A stretch of 54,000 nucleotides of DNA from Mesostigma viride (lineage: Eukaryota; Streptophyta; Mesostigmatophyceae; Mesostigmatales; Mesostigmataceae): assembly GCA_009746045.1 (NCBI GenBank), contig RPFO01000165.1, positions 2,583,521 through 2,637,520 of the forward strand, in the 5' to 3' direction. Made by a program: the position numbers and the translations under genes. This document shows, in pieces, positions 1-9,384 of the stretch; position 1 is the stretch's first letter, and each line of letters starts with the position of its first letter. Under the pieces are notes generated by a model. The model saw only the letters and a program-made list of their open reading frames with translations. It was not told where the DNA came from and did not search any database.

Positions 1-331
1 CAGGGCCAGCCCACAGCAGCTGTGCCCCTGCTCTACGGCGGTGCTATACGGCGTTGCATTCTCCGCTCAGCAGGTTAGTCATAGATAAAATGAGCATAGC
101 TCACCAAGTACAGAGCAAGTTCTCTGGAGGAGGATACACATTTTTACAAACTTAGTGAGTCAGTTGTGATATCTGATCCATTGCTGGGATCAAAGATTGC
201 ACTGCATAAATAAACATACAATCGATCCAGAAATGTCGCGAATTTGGGTGGCCCTTTTTCATCAATAATATTCTGTTGGCATTCCGTCGATCCATGAAGT
301 GGCCATGCCACATATATACGTATACAGAAAT

Positions 332-409
332 GGGTGGGGTGGGGTGGGGTGGGGTGGGGTGGGGTGGGGTGGGGTGGGGTGGGGTGGGGTGGGGTGGGGT
401 GGGGTGGGG
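332..409. repeat. (GGGGT)n microsatellite
   Basis: About 78 bases made of the five-base unit GGGGT repeated without interruption. It is G-rich on the plus strand and could form G-quadruplexes. The Gly/Trp- and Pro/Thr-rich reading frames over it are by-products of the repeat. Confidence 0.95.
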
Positions 410-1205
410 AGGAAGAATGAGGCGCAAAGGCACATATCAAATTGCCGGTTCCCGGCCGTAAAGTGCACGTACCAAGGCTCCAGCTTGTCTCAGCCACTGG
501 GGCTTGGAAGATCTGTGCACCTTTTTAGATGGAGTGCCTGCGCTCACATCTACCGCGGGCTTCAGCGAGGGGTTGGAAATAATCTGGCCTTGAGCCGTTG
601 CTACCAGCAGATAGTTCCTCGAAAGACAACGCCGGCGCCACGGCGAATTTGGGGGGCGCGCAAGTCGTGGGAAGGTCACATATTTTTCCCGCAGTATGGC
701 GTTGCCTTTTGTACTCCCCTATCCTGTCCATTGGCGCATTTACGAGCACCGTCGCTAGTGGAGTAGCCCCGCCCTGCCCCGAACTGTCAAACGCGACCTC
801 TGAAGGTCGTCCTCTTGACGATCCTGACCTAAGGAGCCGAGACGTGGACGCCGACGCAGGAGCTGGAGCAGCAACTCGACGGCGCGGTCACCTAGATGCT
901 ACGTAGTGCGCTTAATATTCCATTCAGCATGCACATTCGTGACGAGGATTTGTATGCTGATTTGCCATACGCTTCCCATATTATTAGGCACAGGCGCCTC
1001 ATGGCCTACGCATGAGCACGGCCGGCATGCTAACTATAAAGACGTCTAGCCATACGACGAAACTTCGCTGACCTTAGTGGTTGAAGAGCTTGGCAGGCTC
1101 CAGAGGTCCTGATCGTGCTAGCGTAAAGAACTGCATGATATATACCACTGCTATCTTTAACCTAGCACATATCCCTGAGGACTATTATGGATAGCTCGAT
1201 GAAAA
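410..1205. other. No recognisable gene
   Basis: Short open frames occur on both strands (for example about 598-906 plus and 437-679 minus), but none shows a family motif, a long uninterrupted frame or clear splice signals. I see no repeat boundaries here. It is probably intergenic or decayed repeat sequence. Confidence 0.4.
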
Positions 1206-1218
1206 TATGCAGAGCTAT

Positions 1219-1520
1219 TCAATTCAATTCAAGTAAATTATAACATGCCTCCATTTAGATATCATGAAGCACATATTCCTTGGGTGGGTGGAGGTGGGAG
1301 AAGCCGCGTAATCGAACTAATCCTAACTCTAAGCTATCTAGTCTAGAAAATCCTAACTACACTACTCAGCAAAACGCCCCTTCCTCTTGGGGGGGGGTGG
1401 CTTGCCCACAGGGGCTGGCATGTGAGCCTGGACAATCTTCTGTCACCGCTTCTTGTTCTGCATGGCAGACCAAAGAAGGGAGAGGGAGTGGATGCGGTGT
1501 TCAAACTGAGCTGGGACCAC
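1219..1520 (-). mobile_element. LINE copy B, 5'-truncated 3' end
   Basis: Read on the minus strand this closely matches the last part of the LINE at 48913-49556. It holds the end of the ORF2 protein (motif QFEHRIHSLS, then a Pro/Lys/Arg-rich tail), the shared 3' UTR and a tail of AATTG units at its left end. A 13-bp target duplication with one mismatch flanks it (1206-1218 tatgcagagctat, 1521-1533 tatgccgagctat), which fixes the boundaries. The copy is about 300 bp, so it was heavily 5'-truncated on insertion and cannot be autonomous. An in-frame stop in the C-terminal coding part shows decay. Confidence 0.82.
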
Positions 1521-1539
1521 TATGCCGAGCTATGGCTGC

Positions 1540-1710
1540 CGAGAATGCTCATAACTTTCGACTCCGGCCATGAAATTTAGTCGGCTTTGTTGCATTCGAC
1601 TCGTCTTTTGATGACGAACACGCTGGTATAAAGTCCTGCAGCTATCGTATCCGATTTAGTACGTTATCGACATCGGCCTGCCCAGCAGATATCGATCTTT
1701 TCGATTCGTC
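1540..1710 (+). promoter_or_regulatory. Retroelement leader with TATA box
   Basis: This stretch matches the reverse complement of about 49628-49795 over roughly 170 bases, with one shared word of more than 20 bases around the CCGGCCATGAAATTT motif. Both copies have a TATA-like box (TATAAA at 1627-1632 here) about 84 bases before an ATG that begins ATGGCG. Conserved spacing of TATA box and start codon suggests a promoter and 5' leader of a retroelement family. The transcription start site is not known. Confidence 0.55.
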
Positions 1711-2700
1711 ATGGCGGCATGCCGCTTGTGAATAGCACGCCTGCGACCCCGACATAGGATACGTATTACTCGTAGCTATGGAGGCCACAGCAACACCTCC
1801 CGCTCCTGAAAACCGCTCGCTGGAAGGCGTTCTTGAGGAACCAGCCCTGCCGCCGACACTGCTACCGTCGCTATTAACCCGGTACGATGCCAACGACAAC
1901 ATTCGCCACCCCTGAACCGGCGCGGCTATGACAGACGACCCCCCTGCCGCCTGGCGGCACTGGTGGGAGGACGACCAGCTCCGCACCGCCTGCATGCCTC
2001 CTAACCTGCTGCCCGGAGCTTTGCAACCCGCCGGCGACCATCGCTGCCGCACCCGACGCCGCGGCCGATGCCGACACCCCTGTCGGCACCGCAGCCGACC
2101 CCGCTGAGCTACTCCGTGATATGCAGCAGTCCCTCACCTCTGTGCAAGGTGAGCTGGAAGTCCATGGCTGCTGCATCTGCTGCAAACCAAGCCACCTTGC
2201 TGGAATTGAAGGCGGCCATCATTGGCGTTTCCCCCCCCAAGCGGGTCACGTTCGCGGACGTGACGGGCAAGAACTTGGTCACCATCGTAGCCCAGGTGGC
2301 TATGTAAGACGGCAGCCACTGCAGTAGTGTCACAGAATGCCGGTGGCACAGCTCAGACAACGCAATATCATCCTCAAGAACTTTGAGTGGGCAAGTATGA
2401 CACCGCAGAAGCGCTTACCGAGGCATAGCGGGGCCCCGCGTTCCTGGGGGTGCTGCAGCTGCGCCACCACGTGACCATTGACAGGGCCATTCGCCTGCCA
2501 GGCCAGCTGGGCCTGGTTCTGGTCACCATGACCACCGTGAACGACAAGAAACGGGTCATTGGAGCCCGTCGCCTGCTCAATCAAGATCACCTGTCACGGA
2601 CGCGAGCTATGTCATCCGGGCGCCCACTATGCACAAGACCGGTGACGTGCGCAAGGAATTTGTTTTCTACGCATTTTCGACAAAGGCTAGTGACCGGGGG
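1711..2700 (+). pseudogene. Decayed retroelement ORF
   Basis: An ATG at 1711 stands where the matching leader at 49628 also has its ATG, but the frame stops after six codons. Further on, open pieces in different frames read like parts of one protein: an Ala/Pro-rich stretch from about 1774, a helical piece around 2105-2160 (LLRDMQQSLTSVQGELE), a piece ending near 2307, and a basic piece at 2450-2600. The helical part resembles coiled coils of LINE ORF1 or gag proteins, but I cannot name the family. Several stops and shifts make it non-functional. Confidence 0.35.
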
Positions 2701-3986
2701 GGGACACTAGCACTTGCAGCATAAGAGCGGACGAAAGTGTACGTGCACGCGCGCCGGGCCAGGCACAGCTGGGCGCGCAGCACTGACTTGAGCGGACGGC
2801 AGCACAAGTGCGCAGCGTCGAGAGGATCATACGCGTGTTAGTGGACAGCTGGAGCTGAAGCTGGACTGCTGGACTTCAACAGCGCCGAGGCTATTGACAG
2901 GCCAGGTGTCTTTGTGGTGTAGAATAGCGGGTCAACGTTATGAGGACTGGACAGAAAATGGAAAAGGACAATTTGCGGTGCGGAGCCAGATCGCTGGAAT
3001 GAATGCGAAATCGCTGGCAGCCCTACAAAGGGATTTCTTCTAGAAAGGAACGATTAGACGCAATGTTTGCTGGGCCACTCACACGCAAGGTGTGAGCGTG
3101 CAGATTGTCTGAAGGATATTATGCTTCGACCTTGGTGGACGTGACTCAATGCCGGACATTCCCAGGGACAGAAATGCCGGAGCCTCTAGGAGATGAGATC
3201 GGCAACAGGGTAGCAATTTAGATTTGTCGGGATGCCTTCCTGCTTTTGTTGGCATGTGTGGTAGAAAGCCAGGACGGCAACTGGAATGCGGTTTCTATTT
3301 GCATGGTTCAGGCAGCAAGATAGTTTTGGCATTCCTGGCTGGACTGACAAGTGTGGCGTGTGTCATGCGTGTGGCATGACGAATGGTTTGGTTCATAGTC
3401 GAAGAGGACTCTCACGCAGCGTGTAGTCTCTTCGAGTCTCTCGTTAGTGGCCTTCGTGTTTCTCCCTTTCCTTGGGAGCAAGGCCGGTAGCATGTCATGG
3501 AGCGCTGCCTAACTGCGGGCTCGTGAGCATGGAGTGCATCGATATTGAGACTATCAACGTGTTGTAATTGTATTAACTTTCTCAATAAATTCCGCATGTG
3601 CGGCTTCATCATCAGACTGTGCAAAGTGTGTGTTGTGAAAGCATTGTTCTATAGCAGGGGAGGCAAAAGCACCCTCTTGCACCATCATATTGTCGCAATT
3701 AGAGTAGTTGGAGCGTCTAGCTAACGCCCCAGCAAGGATATTCAAACGCGGCACGCGACGGTACACAAGGGGATCAAGAAGGTGGTCATCAGGCACGAGG
3801 GACAGTTCCTTGTCCTCGGCTGAGAGCCCTCTTTTCATTACTCGAAGAGACTAGCTCCATCTGCAAAGGAACATTTTCATTTCAGCAAAGAGAGACGGTG
3901 TGCAGTTTTCTGGGGAAGACTAGCACACATAGTGGCCTGATCAACCATTAAGTCTTTCAGATTAGACCGTTGCTACTTGGTAGTGG
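2701..3986. other. Region upstream of gypsy-DNMT copy 1
   Basis: This is where the 5' LTR and leader of copy 1 would be expected, but no second copy is in the window to compare with, so no LTR borders can be set. An AATAAA sequence lies at 3583-3588, and TGGTAGTGG at about 3978 could be a primer binding site, but both are weak. No convincing gene is seen apart from the small frame listed next. Confidence 0.3.
3554..3838 (-). CDS. Unrecognised small ORF
   Basis: A 94-codon open frame starting at an ATG at 3838. The product is mixed in composition with an acidic stretch near its end (SDDEAAHAEF), and no known domain is recognised. It sits just upstream of the gag region of a retrotransposon on the other strand and may be a relic of an older insertion or chance. 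No promoter or splice signals stand out. Confidence 0.2.
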   Translation of the reverse strand: MKRGLSAEDKELSLVPDDHLLDPLVYRRVPRLNILAGALARRSNYSNCDNMMVQEGAFASPAIEQCFHNTHFAQSDDEAAHAEFIEKVNTITTR

Positions 3987-4110
3987 TTGTGGCAGTTTAT
4001 GTCATATCACACTAGGTCGGTCACAGCGTTTTTGGCAAGCCACGCAGGCTGTGCCAACACGGGCGTCGACACCGACGGGCAGGAGCTCTCCAGGGTCGAT
4101 ACCACCATCA

Positions 4111-5523
4111 ACATGTCAGGAACTGACCCCACAGCATCAGGCAGTGGTGGGTCAGCGCCGGCAGCTACGGGCGGTCAAGCAACTGACCCGCCCAGCGGTC
4201 GTCTCGGCACTAGTGCGGACACCGCTTTGTTAGGTAATGGAGCGCCTTCCCTTTCTTCGGCAGGGGACGGTGGTGCTCTTACCCAAGTGCTGCGCCTGCT
4301 GCAAGAGCAAGCGGCAGAGCTGGCGGCACTCCGAGCTCAGCAAGCGACGCAGTTATCGCAACAGGCGACGCTTGTTGAAGAAACTGTGCGACTTGCTTTG
4401 GAGCGCGCGGAATCTACGGCTGAAGCGAGGCGTGCTACGGAGCGCGCTGAGCAACGGCGGCAGGCGGAGGCAACCACGGAAGCTGCACGCGCCTGCCAAG
4501 CTGCGGCCCAACGCGACGCCGAGGCCAGGCAGGCTGCCGACGAGGAGGCCGCTGCCGAGGAAGCGCGGCGACATGAGGCGCTGCGCGACCAACGCGGACA
4601 CTTCGACGAAGAGCGCAGTGGGACAGGTCCACTACGCAACGTTGAGCCCAGTCAGCCACGCGTCGGACCAAGCGGTCAACGGCGGGGCGACGGGGAAATG
4701 GCGCAGGATGACGAGCTGCAGCCGAACGTCGGTCGGGTAGGCACCCGGTCGACTGCCGACGCATCTTATACGCTGGGGGGGAACCTACGGGCACCCAACC
4801 AAGGCACGTTATCGTGGCGCGGCGGGTATGGTGCAGCCCCCAGGGGGGGAGCATCAGGTGGCTTGTTTAGCACAGGTCGGCCACCCATGACGGCGGCAGC
4901 AACGCCGTTGGGTGGCACCGCAGGGCGGCCCAGGCTTGGCGGCACTCGGTCAGACTTCGGCTGGGGCCAAGTCGATCGGGAGGTAGCCAGCATACCATGG
5001 GGTGAGGGCGACGACGTCCAGCGACCCCACCGCATGCCGTACGGCGTGCATGGCGAATCCACTCGTGTGCCATCGCTGCCCAAGGTGGAGCTTCGCGAGA
5101 AGTTCACCTCAGCAGGCACGGGTGCGACTTTAGAGGAAGCCTATGAGCTCTTCCGAGCTCATTGTAACACTTATCGTTATGCCTCGGGGTATCCTCTTCG
5201 CCATGAGATGGTGATGGATTTTATTCACCTTTTTTCCATGACCTGACCAAGAAGAAGGTCCAGGTTTTGGTCCAGCATTACCGAGCGCTCGTGGACCGAT
5301 GTCATCGCACGGACATATGGTTTGCGCTCACGGACATGGGCACACCGGATCTCGACTCGATCATCTTCGATGTCGACCCGGCAGAGCAGCTGTGGCAGCA
5401 ACTGCGGCTGGAGTACCCAGTTGAGCACGTCAAGGCCATCGCGGAATGGAATGGAGCGTTCACCGTCGCCGAGGGTGAGGATCCGGCTTTCTCCCTTGAC
5501 CGGCTCTCGCGTTTGCGGGCAAA
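4111..5523 (+). CDS. gag: Gag N-terminal and middle region
   Basis: The likely start is the ATG at 4111 (MSGTDPTASG), although the frame is open from 3987. The first third is Ala/Glu/Arg-rich and strongly predicted as a coiled coil (about 4290-4620), followed by a Gly/Arg-rich linker, then a folded part from about 5080 typical of gag capsids. The frame breaks once near 5235 after a run of six T and again near 5525, where the next frame takes over. Gag would package the element's RNA in cytoplasmic particles. Identification rests on position before the zinc knuckle and protease rather than on a strong motif. Confidence 0.6.
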
Positions 5524-8163
5524 GTGCCTGATTATACGCAGACCAAGGCTTGCCGGTTATGGCGGAGTGCAGTGCCCCTGCTGGCCATCGATCTTCCGGA
5601 GCCGCCCGGTGGGGAGTGGACTTTGGTGACTCTCTGTGCAGCATTCAAGCGGCTGCTCAGGAAGCGTGCGGAAGGCGAGAAGGGTATCTCGTCTGAGCTG
5701 GCTGAGATGCGCAAGAAGATGGCTGAGATGGAGAAGGCCATCGCGGTCAAGGGTGGCCAGCGGCTGCCTGGTGCGGGGCGCGGTGAATATGTCGGCACTC
5801 AGGGTGGTGGCAACGCCGGTCACGGGGGCAGCGGCGGTGGCGGTCAGGGTGGCAGCGGCGGTGTCAGTCGTGGTGGCGGCGGCAGTGGCTACGGTGGTCG
5901 GGGTCGCGGTGGTGGTCGAGGCGGAGGCGGTCGTCCGCCGACATCGGATGGGACTCAGGAGGCGCAGGGCGTGCAAGGCGCGCTGGGCGCACCCACCCCG
6001 TCACGCGGTAAATGTTACCTTTGCGACAAGGATGGGCACCTTAGTCGCGAGTGTCCAAGCCGCTGCACGAAGCCGCATGGGGCAGACACGAAGTGGCACC
6101 TGATGAACAAGTGTCCAGCCGCGGGCATCAAGACGGTCCACTTCGCCGAGATGGCGGGCAAGACCGACTCGATGGAAGCCCAGGTGGCTGCCATCAAGCA
6201 TGGTGAGGAGGCGACGGCGCCCCCCAACCAATTCGCGACGGTGTACCGGGAGGACCCATTCTGGGCGCCCATGCCGGGTGACGTCGAGATCAACGCTGCG
6301 GAGGCTACCAAAGGCAAGCAGGCACGCAGCCCGCTTTCTTTTCAGCAGGCACCCATGTTGCCTGCCGGGCAGTTGCCCGCGTCCTTTTCCATGCCGCTGG
6401 CTGGGGTGCAATCTGCTTTTGAGCATGCGAACCCTGCTGGGCTGGAGCAGCGTAGGCGATTGGCGCCTGTGTACCCAATGCCGTTCATTGTGGACGTACC
6501 CATGTTTTCAGCACGGCAGGTGGTCGACACCTTCGGGCAGAAGGGGGTTGAGTGGCTGGGGTCGGTTGTGTCCGAGATCCAGTTGTTCGCAGATGGGCAT
6601 GATGTGCGCACCTTGCGCAATTCTGAGTCCGTCACCTACGGGCGTCAGCCGGTAGAAGCCGCAGTGCCCGTGGTGCAAGCGGGAGTGGTCAGCACAAGTA
6701 GCCAGCAGCGCACTAGTGCAGTTCCCCAGGTTCCCACGGTGGTTCCATACCCCAATGGTGAGCCGTCCATAGCGTTCCAAGCAGTTGGAGCCTGTGGAGA
6801 TGTATGGAGCGACATGGTGACATGTCCGTTGGTTGGCGCAGTCAAGCTTGATAGCGGTGCTCAGCCGCTAGTCATCAGCACAGACTTGGCCACCATGCTG
6901 AACCTGACCTACGAGAACGGTGGCTTAGTGGAAAGCCCCGTGTCTGTGTCAGGTTGGCAGGGTCCGGCTAGTAAGCCGTACGCTATGACGGCGGTTAAAG
7001 TCAACGTGATTTTCAATCCGTTGCGCGCCTCTAGCATGACCACCGTGTCCGCGTATGCGCTGGTGGTCAACAAGTGTGGATATTCCGCACTACTCGGGGT
7101 GGATGTCCTTGCTCGCGCCATGGTTCAGGTGGACTATAGGGCGGAGGAGGCATCTTACATCCCTGATTGGGATGGGGCTGGCCTGAAGCGGGCCAGTGTG
7201 CCGGTCTCATGCTTCAGTTCTTCAGCCGGGGCTGCACGCCTCAACCCTTCCGCGGCTGCGGGCGTGGTGGAGGTCAGCATGGTGGAGGTACGGGCGGCGG
7301 GCTCATCGGCGTGGGACAAGCATCGGACGGTGCTGCCTCAGCCAACGGCGAGCATTGCCAAGATGCGCACGCAGTGGTCGCTGGATGCTGTGACGTCCAC
7401 GCGGCAGCTGGCTATGCGCAAGCGGGTGACTGAAGCCGTCATCACCATTCCTCAGATGGCCAGCCATGGCCTCACTTTGGTGCAACCGGGTGTCTCGGAG
7501 GCCCAAGGTAATTTTTCTGCTGCAATCTTACCGCAGGCCCCTGATTTTGCCAAGGGTGCGGTAGTGTTGGAACTGTTTGCGGGGATCGGAGGGGGCATTG
7601 CAGGCTTTTTGGCCGCAGGCGGCGTGTGCCGTAAACTCATCGCGGTAGAGCCATCGCACAAGGCGCGTCAGGTGTACTTCAGTCACTGTGGCGTGTTGTC
7701 GCGAGAGTATCCCGCGCAGTTTCCGCCATCAGCATGGCGTGACCCGTTTGGGGAATGTCCTCAAGATATCCGAGCCATCGGTGAGGTGCAGGTGCAGCAG
7801 TTGTTGCGCAGGCATCATGCCATCGACTTGGTAATTGCGGGTTGGGAGTGCCAGGGCCTGAGCCAGGCAGGGCAAGGGCGGGGGCTAGCCGATCCGCGTA
7901 GCGCGCTGTTCTGGGAACTGTTGCGTGTGGTGGGACTGTTGCAGTCGCGTCAGCCCCATCCGCCTGCGTATCTGTTTGAGAACGTTGTGGCGGGTGACAG
8001 CCCACATCAGGCGGTGCGGGAGGACTGGGCTACAATCGTGGCACTCCTGGGGGAGCCCATCGTGTGTGACAACGCAGGGCTGGGTGGGCTCACGCATCGT
8101 TTGCGTGCCTATTGGACCAACGTGGCGTGTGCGACCGGTGTGCAGGCGGTCTTGGGGCCGTAG
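5524..8163 (+). CDS. Gag C-terminus, protease and DNA methyltransferase
   Basis: An 879-codon frame. It opens with the rest of gag, a Lys/Glu helix, an RGG-like Gly/Arg-rich stretch (5775-5935) and a CX2CX4HX4C zinc knuckle (6013-6053). A retropepsin follows, with DSGA near 6850 and ALLGVDVL near 7090. From about 7555 come C5 methyltransferase motifs: motif I LELFAGIGGG (SAM binding), motif IV AGWECQGLSQAG with the catalytic Cys, the motif V-like region DPRSALFWELLR, motif VI LFENVV with the catalytic Glu, and motif VIII THRLRAYWTN. The spacing is closest to DNMT3-like enzymes. The Pro before the catalytic Cys is replaced by Glu. The stop at 8161 follows a run of four G where copy 2 has five, so the original frame ran on into the next segment. 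Confidence 0.85.
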   Translation: MPDYTQTKACRLWRSAVPLLAIDLPEPPGGEWTLVTLCAAFKRLLRKRAEGEKGISSELAEMRKKMAEMEKAIAVKGGQRLPGAGRGEYVGTQGGGNAGHGGSGGGGQGGSGGVSRGGGGSGYGGRGRGGGRGGGGRPPTSDGTQEAQGVQGALGAPTPSRGKCYLCDKDGHLSRECPSRCTKPHGADTKWHLMNKCPAAGIKTVHFAEMAGKTDSMEAQVAAIKHGEEATAPPNQFATVYREDPFWAPMPGDVEINAAEATKGKQARSPLSFQQAPMLPAGQLPASFSMPLAGVQSAFEHANPAGLEQRRRLAPVYPMPFIVDVPMFSARQVVDTFGQKGVEWLGSVVSEIQLFADGHDVRTLRNSESVTYGRQPVEAAVPVVQAGVVSTSSQQRTSAVPQVPTVVPYPNGEPSIAFQAVGACGDVWSDMVTCPLVGAVKLDSGAQPLVISTDLATMLNLTYENGGLVESPVSVSGWQGPASKPYAMTAVKVNVIFNPLRASSMTTVSAYALVVNKCGYSALLGVDVLARAMVQVDYRAEEASYIPDWDGAGLKRASVPVSCFSSSAGAARLNPSAAAGVVEVSMVEVRAAGSSAWDKHRTVLPQPTASIAKMRTQWSLDAVTSTRQLAMRKRVTEAVITIPQMASHGLTLVQPGVSEAQGNFSAAILPQAPDFAKGAVVLELFAGIGGGIAGFLAAGGVCRKLIAVEPSHKARQVYFSHCGVLSREYPAQFPPSAWRDPFGECPQDIRAIGEVQVQQLLRRHHAIDLVIAGWECQGLSQAGQGRGLADPRSALFWELLRVVGLLQSRQPHPPAYLFENVVAGDSPHQAVREDWATIVALLGEPIVCDNAGLGGLTHRLRAYWTNVACATGVQAVLGP

Positions 8164-9290
8164 CAAGGCAGCATCCGAGTGTGTCTGCGGAGGTAGCATT
8201 GCCTTCCCACCTAGTCACGCAGAAGGTGGATAGCGAGGATCGCCCACCGTATGCACGCGTCAACCGGGTCGGGAGCCCCATGTGTGCACTGCCGACCCTG
8301 GTCAGTTACCAAGGGTCGACAGCATACCGTGATCGGGGTAAGGGTCTCGTTTGGGACACTACCACCGGTCTGTTGGTGCAGCCACCCGCAGAATTTCGTG
8401 AGGCCAGCATGGGTTTTCATGTCGGGGCCTCGGCGCTGCCGGGCGTGCTCGAGAGTGAGCGCTGGTCTTTGATAGGCCAGGCTATGTCGGTGTTGCAGGT
8501 CGGGTATGTGCTGCTTGCATCGGTTGCCGTGCGCCAGTCTGGGGGGGCGTCCCCAGCCAATCCGCCTCAGCAGGTTGAGGCGCGCGCAGCCAAACTGAAG
8601 CGCCCTGCAGCGACGGGGACTTCATCAGCATGGGGGTGGCGTCTGCGACAGGTGTGGACTATCATTCTCATGACCGCCCTGCTGACCAGCACCGTGCTGG
8701 CCGGCGAGCCCACGCTGCATCGGGTAATACACCGTGCGGCACGCGAGGCTCCGGCGGTGGGTGTCACACCAGGTGTGGCAGCCTTTTCCTTGTTCCACGA
8801 CGATGCGGCTAGGGCGCCGCATCTTGAGGCACATGCGGTAGCTGTGGGTGATCCCGCGGATACGCACCCCTGGGCTATTGGCGAACACCTTTCTGATGCG
8901 CAGCGCTCAGCCATGCTAAAGTGGCTAGGCACTGCAAGGGGGGCCTTCGCTTTCACAAGTGATGAACTGGGGTGTTTCAATGGTGGGACCATGCGTGTTC
9001 CATTGGACACTGACACTCCTTTGTTCCGACGCCAGCATCGCCTGAGTCAGGCCGAGTTGGATTTTGTAGCCGAGCAATGCAAGGAGTTAGAGGATGCCGG
9101 TATCATCAGGCAATCTTCCTCCAGCTATGCTGCTGCCGTTGTCGTTGCGCCCAAGAAGGACGCTATCACCGGGGCATGGACGGGTATGCGCATGGCCACC
9201 GATCTGCGGTTGCTGAATGCACACACACCCGTGGACCGTTACCCCATGCCACGTGTGGATGATGTCTGGATAAGATATCTCCTCATGTGA
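8112..9290 (+). CDS. pol: DNMT target-recognition end and start of RT
   Basis: This frame continues the polyprotein after the one-base loss near 8157. The first 150 residues resemble the end of a DNMT3-type catalytic domain: TLVSYQGSTAYR and GLVWDTTTGLL, then motif IX/X-like EFREASMGFHVG and RWSLIGQAMSV. A hydrophobic segment (VWTIILMTALLTSTVLAG, about 8655-8705) follows and looks membrane-like. After a linker, RT begins with AELDFVAEQCKELEDAGIIRQS, VVVAPKK and DLRLLNAHTPVDRYPMPRVD. The frame is lost near 9270, inside RT. Copy 2 at 19429-20299 keeps almost the same sequence, including the hydrophobic segment, so the arrangement belongs to the family. Confidence 0.78.
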   Translation: MDQRGVCDRCAGGLGAVARQHPSVSAEVALPSHLVTQKVDSEDRPPYARVNRVGSPMCALPTLVSYQGSTAYRDRGKGLVWDTTTGLLVQPPAEFREASMGFHVGASALPGVLESERWSLIGQAMSVLQVGYVLLASVAVRQSGGASPANPPQQVEARAAKLKRPAATGTSSAWGWRLRQVWTIILMTALLTSTVLAGEPTLHRVIHRAAREAPAVGVTPGVAAFSLFHDDAARAPHLEAHAVAVGDPADTHPWAIGEHLSDAQRSAMLKWLGTARGAFAFTSDELGCFNGGTMRVPLDTDTPLFRRQHRLSQAELDFVAEQCKELEDAGIIRQSSSSYAAAVVVAPKKDAITGAWTGMRMATDLRLLNAHTPVDRYPMPRVDDVWIRYLLM

Positions 9291-9384
9291 AGTTTGTGTC
9301 CTCGCTGGACCTGCGTAGCGGCTTTCATCAGATCGCAGTTGCGCCGGAGGATCAGCGGAAGCTTGCATTCTGGGGGGCGGCAAT

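Noticed and set aside
332-409. Telomere-like repeat
   Set aside because: The unit GGGGT is not a known green-algal or plant telomere repeat (TTTAGGG or TTTTAGGG types), and the tract is short and interstitial.
152-497. Pro/Thr/His-rich frames near the left edge
   Set aside because: They are translations of the GGGGT microsatellite.
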